Virus record (IMG/VR): IMGVR_UViG_3300017991_004910
Location: 1 to 23,422 of that record
Length of the DNA stretch: 23,422 bases
Strand: one strand, 5' to 3'
Origin: a virus
Shown here: one piece after another, positions 15,276 to 22,859 of the stretch
How positions within the stretch are numbered: the first letter of the stretch is position 1
Layout: each line of letters opens with the position of its first letter
Translations under genes and position numbers: made by a program
Notes under the pieces: generated by a model
What the model was told of the DNA's origin: nothing
Databases searched by the model: none
Seen by the model: the letters and a program-made list of their open reading frames with translations, nothing else

Positions 15276-17020
15276 TATGTCACTCTACCAATATCTATAT
15301 TCACACTAAATAAATTCCAGCTATATTGATTTGGATTAACTACCACTGTCATTTCATTTGACCAAGTATCACCCATAACATTAGAAACTTTACATTTATA
15401 GATTCCAGCATCAGAAACATTCGCATAGAAGAATAAAGTAGAACTTGTCTCTCCCTCCATTAGAGAATCATCCTTATACCATTGATACGTCGGATCTGGA
15501 GTTCCCGTTGCCGTTACAAATAATTCTACTAACTGCCCTACCAATACAGTTTTATCTCCTGATTGATCCGTTATCGTAGGAGCTACACCCTCAATTCCCG
15601 TAACTGTCAGAATATCACTATTACTTCCCTCGGTAGGAATTCTTTCTGCAAGTAAAAGATTACAATCTTCATCAAACACACATACATTATTTCCAGAACC
15701 AGACTGTTCTATTCCAACAACAACCCTATCAACAGGAAGTTCATTAATAGATCTTCCAGTATCATTAAGACTACTACCAGCTAATATATCTCCATTTGCG
15801 GGGTCTAATTTTATTACATTATAGCCAGAATCAAGAATATTTGCTTCACCTGTCGCATATAAGTACCCATTAGAATGGTAGTATGTACCATATATTTTAA
15901 ATCCCGAACCATCAAAACCATTGACACACCAATCTCTTGTTGTGCTTTCAAGAGGAAATTGGAAAACGCTTACTTTTGGGTATAATTGCCGAATTTCTGC
16001 AATACAGACTTTTTCGTTACCATCAACTATCCCTATAGATACACTATAAACGCTAATAACATTATCCCCTGTAGGATAAGTAAGTAATACAGTTCCATCA
16101 GACGAAATTCGAATAGGGTTTTTACAGTTACTATGACATCCTAAAACAAGTGAATCATCTGAAGCTATAGCCATAGAAGGGATAATGGCTCCAATTTGAT
16201 CATAATAATATTTATCCCATATTAAACTTCCGGTAGAGCTATACTTTCTAACATGATTTACTACTGCAACGAAAACCTCTCCAGTACTTGCAATAGCCAA
16301 ATCATAAATAATTTGATTTACTCCAGCTGGTGTTTCAACATAGCCATCACTTCCCCAAGTGGTATCTAGAGTTAGATCTGACTTATATTTAGCAATTCTG
16401 TGTCTATACAAACCAGAAGTTTCATTACTGACAGCAAATATATTGCCATCTTCATCTTTAACTGCTACCGAGCAATCAGCAGCTAAAAGAACAGCTACAC
16501 CTTCTTCATAAAGAACTGTATGAGCAGAATCATAATAACCACATTTAAATAATGATACTGGTCCGGCGGCTGCTTCTCCTCCTACAAAAAACTTGACACT
16601 AGTGGGAGTGGATGTTTGATTAAATTCAAATTCATATATCTTAGCAATCTTAGGTTGAAGTCCATTCTCATTAGAAAACTTCAATCTAGCTTTTGTAACA
16701 TATTTAGTACTACCTATATCTACTTCATACCAAGTATGAGAACTATGTTCATTATCCCAATACAAGCCATGCCAAGCATCATTGTAATAAAGTTCAACTT
16801 GGCATTCATCTATTCCAGAAGAACCATCCCTATGAACATTGAATCTAATCTTATCACAAAAGATTGGTTCAGAAAGAATTAGATCTAACCAACTACCCCA
16901 TTGAGGACCTATACCTATGCTTTCCTCAGCATAGGTATTCACATCCCCATCATAAGCATTGGGTTCATTATCCCATTTGGTATCTGGATCTAGAAAGGAT
17001 GTTGGGCTAATCCAACCCAT
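15275..17020 (-). CDS. Large tail adhesin: F5/8C-like, propeller-like and Ig-like regions
   Basis: A 581-residue virion protein with start at ATG 17020; an upstream in-frame GTG (17029) overlaps the GAGG ribosome-binding site, so it is unlikely. Residues 5-135 resemble an F5/8 type C or galactose-binding domain (YDGDVNTYAEES, then WLDLILSEPIFCDKIRFNV). Residues 150-475 contain repeated strands with D-G or T-G turns that suggest a beta-propeller. Residues 480-562 form an Ig-like domain with QWYKDD (W514) and DAGIYKCKVSN (C543), where the first conserved Ig cysteine is missing. Ig-like and F5/8C domains on phage particles usually bind carbohydrates. It lies between the wedge gene group and the gpI-like gene, so it is likely a baseplate-attached surface protein. 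Confidence 0.72.
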   Translation of the reverse strand: MGWISPTSFLDPDTKWDNEPNAYDGDVNTYAEESIGIGPQWGSWLDLILSEPIFCDKIRFNVHRDGSSGIDECQVELYYNDAWHGLYWDNEHSSHTWYEVDIGSTKYVTKARLKFSNENGLQPKIAKIYEFEFNQTSTPTSVKFFVGGEAAAGPVSLFKCGYYDSAHTVLYEEGVAVLLAADCSVAVKDEDGNIFAVSNETSGLYRHRIAKYKSDLTLDTTWGSDGYVETPAGVNQIIYDLAIASTGEVFVAVVNHVRKYSSTGSLIWDKYYYDQIGAIIPSMAIASDDSLVLGCHSNCKNPIRISSDGTVLLTYPTGDNVISVYSVSIGIVDGNEKVCIAEIRQLYPKVSVFQFPLESTTRDWCVNGFDGSGFKIYGTYYHSNGYLYATGEANILDSGYNVIKLDPANGDILAGSSLNDTGRSINELPVDRVVVGIEQSGSGNNVCVFDEDCNLLLAERIPTEGSNSDILTVTGIEGVAPTITDQSGDKTVLVGQLVELFVTATGTPDPTYQWYKDDSLMEGETSSTLFFYANVSDAGIYKCKVSNVMGDTWSNEMTVVVNPNQYSWNLFSVNIDIGRVT

Positions 17021-17028
17021 AAACAGCA

Positions 17029-17032
17029 CCTC
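17029..17032 (-). promoter_or_regulatory. Ribosome-binding site deciding the large adhesin start
   Basis: GAGG on the minus strand, 8 bases before ATG 17020. It overlaps the alternative GTG at 17029, so initiation at the GTG is unlikely. Confidence 0.6.
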
Positions 17033-17038
17033 AAAATT

Positions 17039-17548
17039 TTACTTAATCTTAATTCTTATTTGGAAAGTAACAGTATCCCCACTCAGAATTGTTCTCTCAA
17101 TCGCCATAGCTACCGCACCAATCAATGACCCGGTATCATTAAGTGAGGTTCCTAAGAATGCCCCATTAACAGGACCTATACTACCACCAGAAGCAGTAAG
17201 AGAGAATTCTTTTGAGACTACTCTCCAATCACCTCCATCTTGCTCCAAAGTAGGAAATCCTACTGATGATCTTTCACACACAGTACGAGCATATCCATTA
17301 CCACTAGGTTCCCCTGGGATAGTAGTAAGAACAGTGCTTTCGGAAATTGATCCTTTGTAAAGTCCTACATAGAAATTAGTAGCCGGAAAGTACGAAGCAG
17401 CATTATTTCTAAAGAAGGTGTCCACAATGGCCCGTTCTCCCTCATCCACCAAAATATTTGAACGTATTTCTTCCCATTTCAACCTTCCATTCCCATCATA
17501 ACATTTAATATCCCAGATAGCTTCATACCATTCATGTTTCTTAGACAT
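17039..17548 (-). CDS. Phage tail-associated protein of unknown function
   Basis: A 169-residue beta-rich protein. It opens with WDIKCYDGNGRLKWEE, then NILVDEGERAIVDTFFRN (31-48), FYVGLYKG (59-66), PSGNGYARTVCERSSVGFP (about 81-99), and a C-terminal half with SKEFSLTASGG, FLGTSLNDTGSLIGAVA and a final strand of alternating lysine and isoleucine. I recognise this kind of protein from phage tail regions, where it sits near fibres, but not a named function. It has no signal peptide or membrane segment. The ATG is preceded by GGAG at 6 bases. The LNDTG-type stretch also appears in the adhesin encoded next, a short resemblance only. A structural or fibre-attachment role is inferred from position. 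Confidence 0.65.
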   Translation of the reverse strand: MSKKHEWYEAIWDIKCYDGNGRLKWEEIRSNILVDEGERAIVDTFFRNNAASYFPATNFYVGLYKGSISESTVLTTIPGEPSGNGYARTVCERSSVGFPTLEQDGGDWRVVSKEFSLTASGGSIGPVNGAFLGTSLNDTGSLIGAVAMAIERTILSGDTVTFQIRIKIK

Positions 17549-17574
17549 ACTATACTCCTAAATTCTATCTACAA

Positions 17575-19299
17575 CTACCCTTCCATTGCAATATTGGTCA
17601 CATCCACTTCATACAATTTACATATTTGTTTCAAAGTTGGTTCTATATTATCATGAGCATCTTGTTGATATCTTACATAAATACTCGAAGAAGGTGCTGG
17701 ATTAATATCCAATACTAGCACTCCAGTTGTATAATCTATCTCACTATTTACTATTGTATATCCACCAACAATTCCATCAAATGTGCCAGTACCATCACCA
17801 TTATCAGAATCAGTAGTTATGTAAACTCCATCAACAAACAATCTGACTGATTCCGGAAGAATGGGAACAGCATCAAGAAGCTCTCCATAATCAAAAGTCG
17901 AATCATAAGAATCACTTAAAGCCTTTCTTATCTCTAGAACCATAGTAACATACGCCACACTATCAAGATTATCTATTGCTGAAATCACATTGCTATACTT
18001 TACTTTTGTTCCTAACTTAGTAGTACTTCCAAGTAAGAATTGAGCAGCTATGGCAGTTTCCGCAGCTGCCTGTGTCTCCGATAATGAGTATCCAGTACTT
18101 ACAGTTATCCTTAAAACTGGAATTACTTGAAGAAACACAGGTGTCACGAATTCATACTTAACTGTTAGCATTGATATGTCATAGATATAATCTGAAAGGG
18201 TAGTCTTGAAGGTGGCATCTGGCAGTTCCCATTCCTGAAGAATTATACTCATCTTCACTTTATTGAGCATTTCATAATCAGCTAGAACTCCTTCCTCTTC
18301 AGCCTCTTCATTCTCACCCCAAACATTAACATTTGCAACCCCGGCATAATTTTCAAGGATAGCAATGAAATCAGTCTTACTTACTGCTCTATCTCCAGTT
18401 TTGAAAACTCTTGGCGCTTCATATCGAATTTCCTCAATATCCTCATCATCATCACCTCCAAGAAATGAACCCGAGTTAGTTACAGTAACAGTTACCGAAT
18501 CACCATCCTCATCATAAATAGCATCATTAAGAGTAGTAATCTTGTCAGGATAAGTCACGTTGCCACTCAACCCTGCGGATTCAATGTATTGAATAATTAT
18601 AGTTGAACCAGTTTCTGGAGCCCTCCCATTTACATTATCTCCAAACTTAATTGTAACTGTTCCATCCATTTCAGTTATGACTCTGTAATGTTTGGAAATG
18701 CTATCACTGTCAATAAATGAATCTACCTTTGTCCATTCTTCCCTATCCACTAGTATTCTCAAAGTTGGATTATCTATATCAGCAGAATTCTCAACATTCG
18801 TACTACTAATTAAATACTCTTGATTTATTATTCCATTCGAGGTTGTCTCAATCTGCTTCAATTCACCTTGAATAGAAGATGCATCAACGGAAGTTTGACC
18901 TTTTTCAATAACAACACCCTCATTCGTTACATACTTAAGGTTATCCACAGATTGACATTCTGTATACTTAGGAATGTATACTATCTTTGCTAGAGGCCCG
19001 GATATGCTAAAAGTTAAGTCCCCAGAAGAAGAAGTTTTTCTCTTAGGGTTATAATTTAGCAGTGCTACAAGAGCTAGAATACTAGAACGATTTTTAGCGG
19101 TTAGAATATAAGATTCCTCAGCCCTTCTCTCAGTATAGTATAATCCAGCATTAAGTATATAAGCGAGCAATTCAATTAGCATTTGTCCCGTGGCAGACCT
19201 ATAAATATCCTTCCAAGCATCCTTATTTTTAAGCCTATCTTGCAATGCTGCCACTAAATCATCAAAATTATAATTACAATAGGATAAAGTATTAGCCAT
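17575..19299 (-). CDS. Baseplate wedge protein, gp6/J-like
   Basis: A 574-residue protein of the Baseplate_J / T4 gp6 family. The N-terminal helix pair (13-60, with GQMLIELLAYILNAGLYYTERRA) is typical; IKFGDNVNGRAPETGS (217-232) is the conserved F-G-x-x-x-x-G-x-x-P loop, YIESAGLSGNV (238-248) follows, and APRVFKTGDRAVSKTDFIAIL (295-315) is the strongest family signature. The last 110 residues form an extra beta-rich tail. Gp6-type proteins ring the baseplate and contact gp25, encoded immediately upstream with a one-base overlap at 19299. This arrangement (gp25, gp6, gpI, fibres) is conserved in contractile tails. Confidence 0.88.
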   Translation of the reverse strand: MANTLSYCNYNFDDLVAALQDRLKNKDAWKDIYRSATGQMLIELLAYILNAGLYYTERRAEESYILTAKNRSSILALVALLNYNPKRKTSSSGDLTFSISGPLAKIVYIPKYTECQSVDNLKYVTNEGVVIEKGQTSVDASSIQGELKQIETTSNGIINQEYLISSTNVENSADIDNPTLRILVDREEWTKVDSFIDSDSISKHYRVITEMDGTVTIKFGDNVNGRAPETGSTIIIQYIESAGLSGNVTYPDKITTLNDAIYDEDGDSVTVTVTNSGSFLGGDDDEDIEEIRYEAPRVFKTGDRAVSKTDFIAILENYAGVANVNVWGENEEAEEEGVLADYEMLNKVKMSIILQEWELPDATFKTTLSDYIYDISMLTVKYEFVTPVFLQVIPVLRITVSTGYSLSETQAAAETAIAAQFLLGSTTKLGTKVKYSNVISAIDNLDSVAYVTMVLEIRKALSDSYDSTFDYGELLDAVPILPESVRLFVDGVYITTDSDNGDGTGTFDGIVGGYTIVNSEIDYTTGVLVLDINPAPSSSIYVRYQQDAHDNIEPTLKQICKLYEVDVTNIAMEG

Positions 19300-19694
19300 T
19301 ACTCTATTTCTCCTAACACAGGTCTGGCATACTTAAAGATTTCATCATACCCTCGTATTGAAAAGGATATTTGAAGTGATATGCTGTTTCTATCTGGATC
19401 TGAAAGAAAAGCAACTTCTTGAATATCGACCCTGTCATCCCAAGTTTCAATAATATCTTTTATATCTCGAGATATGAAATCAACCAAATCACTATTAATC
19501 GTCTCAAAGACAATATCCTTAAGAACACCTCCAAATTCAGGCAGCATAACCCGTTCTCCTCGATATGTTCTAAGAATATTATCAATAGAAGTCATTACCG
19601 ATTGTATGTTGATAACTTTCTTAAGCCCTCCTTGAGCATCTTGTACCAGACGATGATCTAAATCACTCCAAATCTCGGAAATTTGTACTGCCAT
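19299..19694 (-). CDS. Baseplate wedge protein, gp25/GPW-like
   Basis: A 131-residue protein of the GPW/gp25 family. YRGERVMLPEFGGVLKDIVF (residues 44-63) is the family hallmark (E-R-x-x-x-P-x-F-G) that contacts sheath and gp6. RDIKDIIETWDDRVDI (75-90) fits the helix before the final strands. T4 gp25 and P2 gpW have comparable length. It acts at the junction of sheath and baseplate. The stop overlaps the next start by one base (TAATG). Confidence 0.92.
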   Translation of the reverse strand: MAVQISEIWSDLDHRLVQDAQGGLKKVINIQSVMTSIDNILRTYRGERVMLPEFGGVLKDIVFETINSDLVDFISRDIKDIIETWDDRVDIQEVAFLSDPDRNSISLQISFSIRGYDEIFKYARPVLGEIE

Positions 19695-19705
19695 AATTAT
19701 CCTTC

Positions 19706-19972
19706 TTACTCAATAGATACCTTCCTATCTGGAGGCTCGATAATTGCACCACAACCAGCTATTGCACCTTCGGTTAGAATAAGTTTTCCTTCATGAAAAC
19801 TCTTTGTAGTTACAGCTAATATTGTGGTTATTCCATGTCCTGGAATAGGGCAACTATGTTGAGCTCCTTCAACAGCTACAACTCCTCCTCCCACGGTAAA
19901 CGCTCCACTTTGATTGGAGCTTATCACTGCACCCCCATGGGAAGAACTATCACCAACTAATACAATATTCAT
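19706..19972 (-). CDS. PAAR-domain spike tip protein
   Basis: An 88-residue PAAR protein that sharpens the tip of the membrane-piercing spike. It has the expected metal-binding residues: H12 in SHGG, H39 and C41 in AQHSC, H46 in GHG and C74 in AGCG, with the usual start GDSSSHGG and the ending IIEPP. T4 gp5.4 and T6SS PAAR proteins are of similar size. Three bases separate it from the spike gene, so the two are produced together. TTAGGAT lies just before the ATG, a tightly spaced site. Confidence 0.93.
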   Translation of the reverse strand: MNIVLVGDSSSHGGAVISSNQSGAFTVGGGVVAVEGAQHSCPIPGHGITTILAVTTKSFHEGKLILTEGAIAGCGAIIEPPDRKVSIE

Positions 19973-19975
19973 ATC

Positions 19976-20461
19976 CTAAGGATTAATCTGAATTGTGGTT
20001 CCACTTATGATTACATTCCCACTACTATCAATAGTTAGATAAGCTCCTGAAGGATGAATAATCTTAACTTTCTCACTCCCGCTCTTATCATTAATTGATA
20101 CTATAATACCACTCTTCGTTTCTAGTACCTTCGTACTAGGATATTCGGTTAAGCGCTCAGCAGGCAATCCATGAATACCATCAGGAGCTTCTGCGAAATA
20201 AACTGGCGTATTCAAATCACCGGCCTCAAAGAAACACCAAACGAAAGAATTCATCTCTGGAACAGCAAAGTAACCATATCCAACTCCTGAACCTGAGAAT
20301 ATAGGATATGCTGGAACTGCCCAAGGTATATTTACAACTTCTATACTATCAAACACTCCAAATATCTGAACTTTCAATCTACCTAATTTACTAGGATCAA
20401 CATTATCAAGAACCTTTCCTCTAAACATTCCACCAAACTTTGTTGTATCTTCTATAAACAT
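19976..20461 (-). CDS. Baseplate central spike, gp5/gpV-like, without lysozyme domain
   Basis: A 161-residue protein. Residues 1-95 form an OB-fold like the T4 gp5 N-terminus and P2 gpV (FRGKVLDNVDPSKLGRLKVQ at 13-32, then VNIPWAVPAYP and FWVC-like strands). From about 112 on, short alternating strands (IIVSIND, VKIIHPSG, YLTIDSSG, VIISG) look like the start of a trimeric beta-helix needle. There is no lysozyme domain such as that in T4 gp5, so peptidoglycan digestion must come from another protein or be unnecessary. The PAAR gene follows, completing the spike. The start overlaps the hub gene stop by one base. Confidence 0.85.
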   Translation of the reverse strand: MFIEDTTKFGGMFRGKVLDNVDPSKLGRLKVQIFGVFDSIEVVNIPWAVPAYPIFSGSGVGYGYFAVPEMNSFVWCFFEAGDLNTPVYFAEAPDGIHGLPAERLTEYPSTKVLETKSGIIVSINDKSGSEKVKIIHPSGAYLTIDSSGNVIISGTTIQINP

Positions 20462-21636
20462 TACAATTTTCTCTCCACAGAGGATTTCATCAAACTCGTC
20501 TCCATCTCTGTATCAACTCCGCTCCTAATCAACAAAAGATTTGTTAAGAATGATTGACCTATAAGATGAACCACTCTTTTCACCATCCAGAGACCTGAGT
20601 GCTGATACACGAATAAATCTTTTCTGTGTAACATCTCACCAAATATGACTTGTACTATATCTCCAGGAGCTATATTCTCCAAGCCATAAGTTGATGCCCA
20701 CATATTAATCAATTGTCCTAATCTGCTGTAATAACTATTTCTTACCCTACCGTCAAAATCAGGTGTAAATCTATTGCTCCGGCCCAGAAGAAGATAGAAA
20801 CTCTCATTTACGTCATCATCATCTATCAACAAGTATTTCGTTAAGGAGGGTTGAAAATCTGCTACTGATATGGATTTATCCACACACTTCCCAGTGTCAT
20901 AATCAAAGTAGCTATATACTTGTGATTTAGCTCCATAGTCAGTAATGAGTCCTGAATTATCATAAATTCTGTAAGTGAGAATAGGATAATGATCTTGAAA
21001 TGTATCCGGTCCTACTATGAACTTATACTTGACGGATGTTAAATACAATTCATTCAAACTCTTGAATACAAAAGTAGTCTTTCCTTCCACATTTCTTATG
21101 AAACAATGGTATCCAGCCTCTTTACCAATACCCACAACATTCCTTGTCAAATATCTTAACAATTTTGAGTTAGTCCAATGAGGTTGGAGAATCTTCTTAT
21201 CATAATTCAATGAAGCTCCTACATCTGATTTCGTAGTTTCCAATTCAGTTGACGCAATATCCTCCAAACTAGTTTTCAAATTACCTGTCAAACTCCTGCA
21301 TCTATTAGGAGAAAACAATCCATTAATATTCAGAATCCCAGCAATTTCATATTTATTATTCTCTAAACCCATCCTTCTTTCTACAATAAATTTGAACTCA
21401 TTCAAGTTATCATAACTGCTTCCTCTAGCTATCTCAAGACTTATATTATTTGAAGTTTTATCAAAAGGGACAATTTGGGTCAGAACATTCGTTGGGTCTG
21501 CTACTCGTAATCTAAAAACAGGAAGTAATCTATCAATATCCTGAGTGATAGTAAATTCCTCAATTTTCTGTGGTTCAATTGGAACCACCACATCACCAAT
21601 CTTTATATTCAGAATGTAATTACCAGAGATTATCAT
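20461..21636 (-). CDS. Probable baseplate hub protein (gp27/gpD-like)
   Basis: A 391-residue protein, placed between the gp53-like and spike genes, where T4-type and P2-type phages encode the hub on which the spike trimer sits. The N-terminus is beta-rich and includes EFTITQDIDRLLPVFRL (27-43); the middle has LLRYLTRNVVGIGKEAGYHC (about residues 158-177), similar to hub proteins where a helix precedes the tail-tube-like domain; and residues 303-330 resemble GRVRNSYYSRLG, followed by GDIVQVIFGE, a pattern of late-control-D-like proteins. The similarity is structural in pattern more than sequence-specific. It starts at ATG 21636, 17 bases after the gp53-like gene's stop, and overlaps the spike gene by one base. 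Confidence 0.68.
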   Translation of the reverse strand: MIISGNYILNIKIGDVVVPIEPQKIEEFTITQDIDRLLPVFRLRVADPTNVLTQIVPFDKTSNNISLEIARGSSYDNLNEFKFIVERRMGLENNKYEIAGILNINGLFSPNRCRSLTGNLKTSLEDIASTELETTKSDVGASLNYDKKILQPHWTNSKLLRYLTRNVVGIGKEAGYHCFIRNVEGKTTFVFKSLNELYLTSVKYKFIVGPDTFQDHYPILTYRIYDNSGLITDYGAKSQVYSYFDYDTGKCVDKSISVADFQPSLTKYLLIDDDDVNESFYLLLGRSNRFTPDFDGRVRNSYYSRLGQLINMWASTYGLENIAPGDIVQVIFGEMLHRKDLFVYQHSGLWMVKRVVHLIGQSFLTNLLLIRSGVDTEMETSLMKSSVERKL

Positions 21637-21653
21637 GACGTTTTACTTCTTTA

Positions 21654-21959
21654 CTACCTCACACGATATTGTTTCTGAAATTCATAGATATCAAGTTTGT
21701 TAGGTATTTCTAAAATCATCCCCTCCTTCAAATCAGAGAGAGGATTATCAATTCCATTAACTAGAAGAATTATCCACCAAAAGTCCACAGTTCCATATAC
21801 CTTGTAACTGATAAGATCTGGACGCAAAAGATCAATTACACTCACTCGATAATAGCCCGGAACATATGTTGTGTCAATCTTAGATAAGGTATTCCACAAA
21901 AAATCTAGTTCCTGAATGTCATCTGTTGTTAAAACATGATAAAACTTCGTCCTATCCAT
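21654..21959 (-). CDS. Baseplate wedge protein, gp53-like
   Basis: A 101-residue protein. Residues 47-88 (RPDLISYKVYGTVDFWWIIL, then NGIDNPLSDLKEGMILEIP) match the T4 gp53-like baseplate wedge pattern, in which an aromatic W-W-I-I-L helix and a LysM-like ending I-P are typical. LysM-containing baseplate proteins of this size are common in contractile tails. The 5' end overlaps the upstream gene by 8 bases, so translation is likely coupled. It would join wedge pieces around the hub. Confidence 0.8.
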   Translation of the reverse strand: MDRTKFYHVLTTDDIQELDFLWNTLSKIDTTYVPGYYRVSVIDLLRPDLISYKVYGTVDFWWIILLVNGIDNPLSDLKEGMILEIPNKLDIYEFQKQYRVR

Positions 21960-22854
21960 TTGATACCTGCTTCACTTTCCCCTTTATGACCCTCTCTGCC
22001 ATATCTTTTCGTATAGTTTTGTTAGAAAAGTTAGATTTGCTGTATGCCTCTTCTAGTGTTTCAACTGTCATCATTTCATAAGATTCAAATACTATGTTAA
22101 CCTGAGCACTTATAGGATCTCCCTTTCTTACAAATTTGGAATGAAATACTGGAGTAACATTCTTAACTACAACATTCCAGAAACTTAAGAATCGACCTAT
22201 ATCAACTTTTATAATATCCCCACCTTTTAAATCATTCACTATCTCATCTATACTTCGTGTGCTGTCTCTCGTAAATAAACCTTTGGTAGTAAATGGTGTA
22301 GGACCAGGAGGAGATAGAAAAGTTCCTGCTACTCCCTTAAGAGTCTCCCTTACCTCGTGTTTTGCTGTTTCCACTATACCCGGACGAGCCTTCGCCCAAG
22401 ATTGTTCAAATTTAATGTTCGCCGGAAGGGTCATTGCTTGTAAAAACTTGCACGGCTGGACAACCTCTCTATATGGATCTTCTACAGCTTCAAATTTCAA
22501 ATTCAGTGATATCTGCAATGGAGAGGAACCCTGCCAAATTCTACGACTTGTAGCTTTAGTTATCACTGACCATCTACCGCTTGATACTGCCTGTATTGCT
22601 AAATTAGCAAGGTCTAATATTGCTGTAGGTACAACATACTCCCATCGAGATTCAACCCTCATCGTTATATCTTCTTGTAAAACTCCTACAACCGTACATT
22701 TATTTCTATAGCTTGTTATTCTAACTAAATATTCCGGAGCAACAGGTTCTCCATCCGCTGTTACATATCCATATCTTTCAAGAGTGAAGCCAGCAGATTT
22801 GGGTTTCTGTCTCGCGAGTTTCCCAGCTTTAGCTACTTTATTTATATTCTGCAT
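21952..22854 (-). CDS. Probable tail-tube/baseplate-junction protein
   Basis: A 300-residue protein with no family I can name firmly. It has a strand-rich body (YLVRITSYRNKCTVVGVLQE at 42-61, WEYVVPTAILDLANLAIQA), then ISLNLKFEAVEDPYREVVQP followed by CKFLQAMTLP (about 114-144), which resembles baseplate or tube-initiator proteins where a strand is followed by D-P-x-x-x-V-x-P and a leucine-rich segment. Position between the upstream tail protein and gp53-like gene supports a tail-tube or hub-associated role. AGGGG lies only 2 bases before the ATG, an unusually tight spacing. Function is inference. Confidence 0.55.
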   Translation of the reverse strand: MQNINKVAKAGKLARQKPKSAGFTLERYGYVTADGEPVAPEYLVRITSYRNKCTVVGVLQEDITMRVESRWEYVVPTAILDLANLAIQAVSSGRWSVITKATSRRIWQGSSPLQISLNLKFEAVEDPYREVVQPCKFLQAMTLPANIKFEQSWAKARPGIVETAKHEVRETLKGVAGTFLSPPGPTPFTTKGLFTRDSTRSIDEIVNDLKGGDIIKVDIGRFLSFWNVVVKNVTPVFHSKFVRKGDPISAQVNIVFESYEMMTVETLEEAYSKSNFSNKTIRKDMAERVIKGKVKQVSNG

Positions 22855-22859
22855 TTCCC

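Noticed and set aside
16959-17360. 133-codon plus-strand open frame
   Set aside because: Antisense to the starts of the adhesin and the small tail protein, both with good ribosome-binding sites. No domain pattern seen.
22259-22711. 150-codon plus-strand open frame
   Set aside because: It lies antisense within a well-formed minus-strand tail gene; its translation has no recognisable motifs and all convincing genes read the other way.
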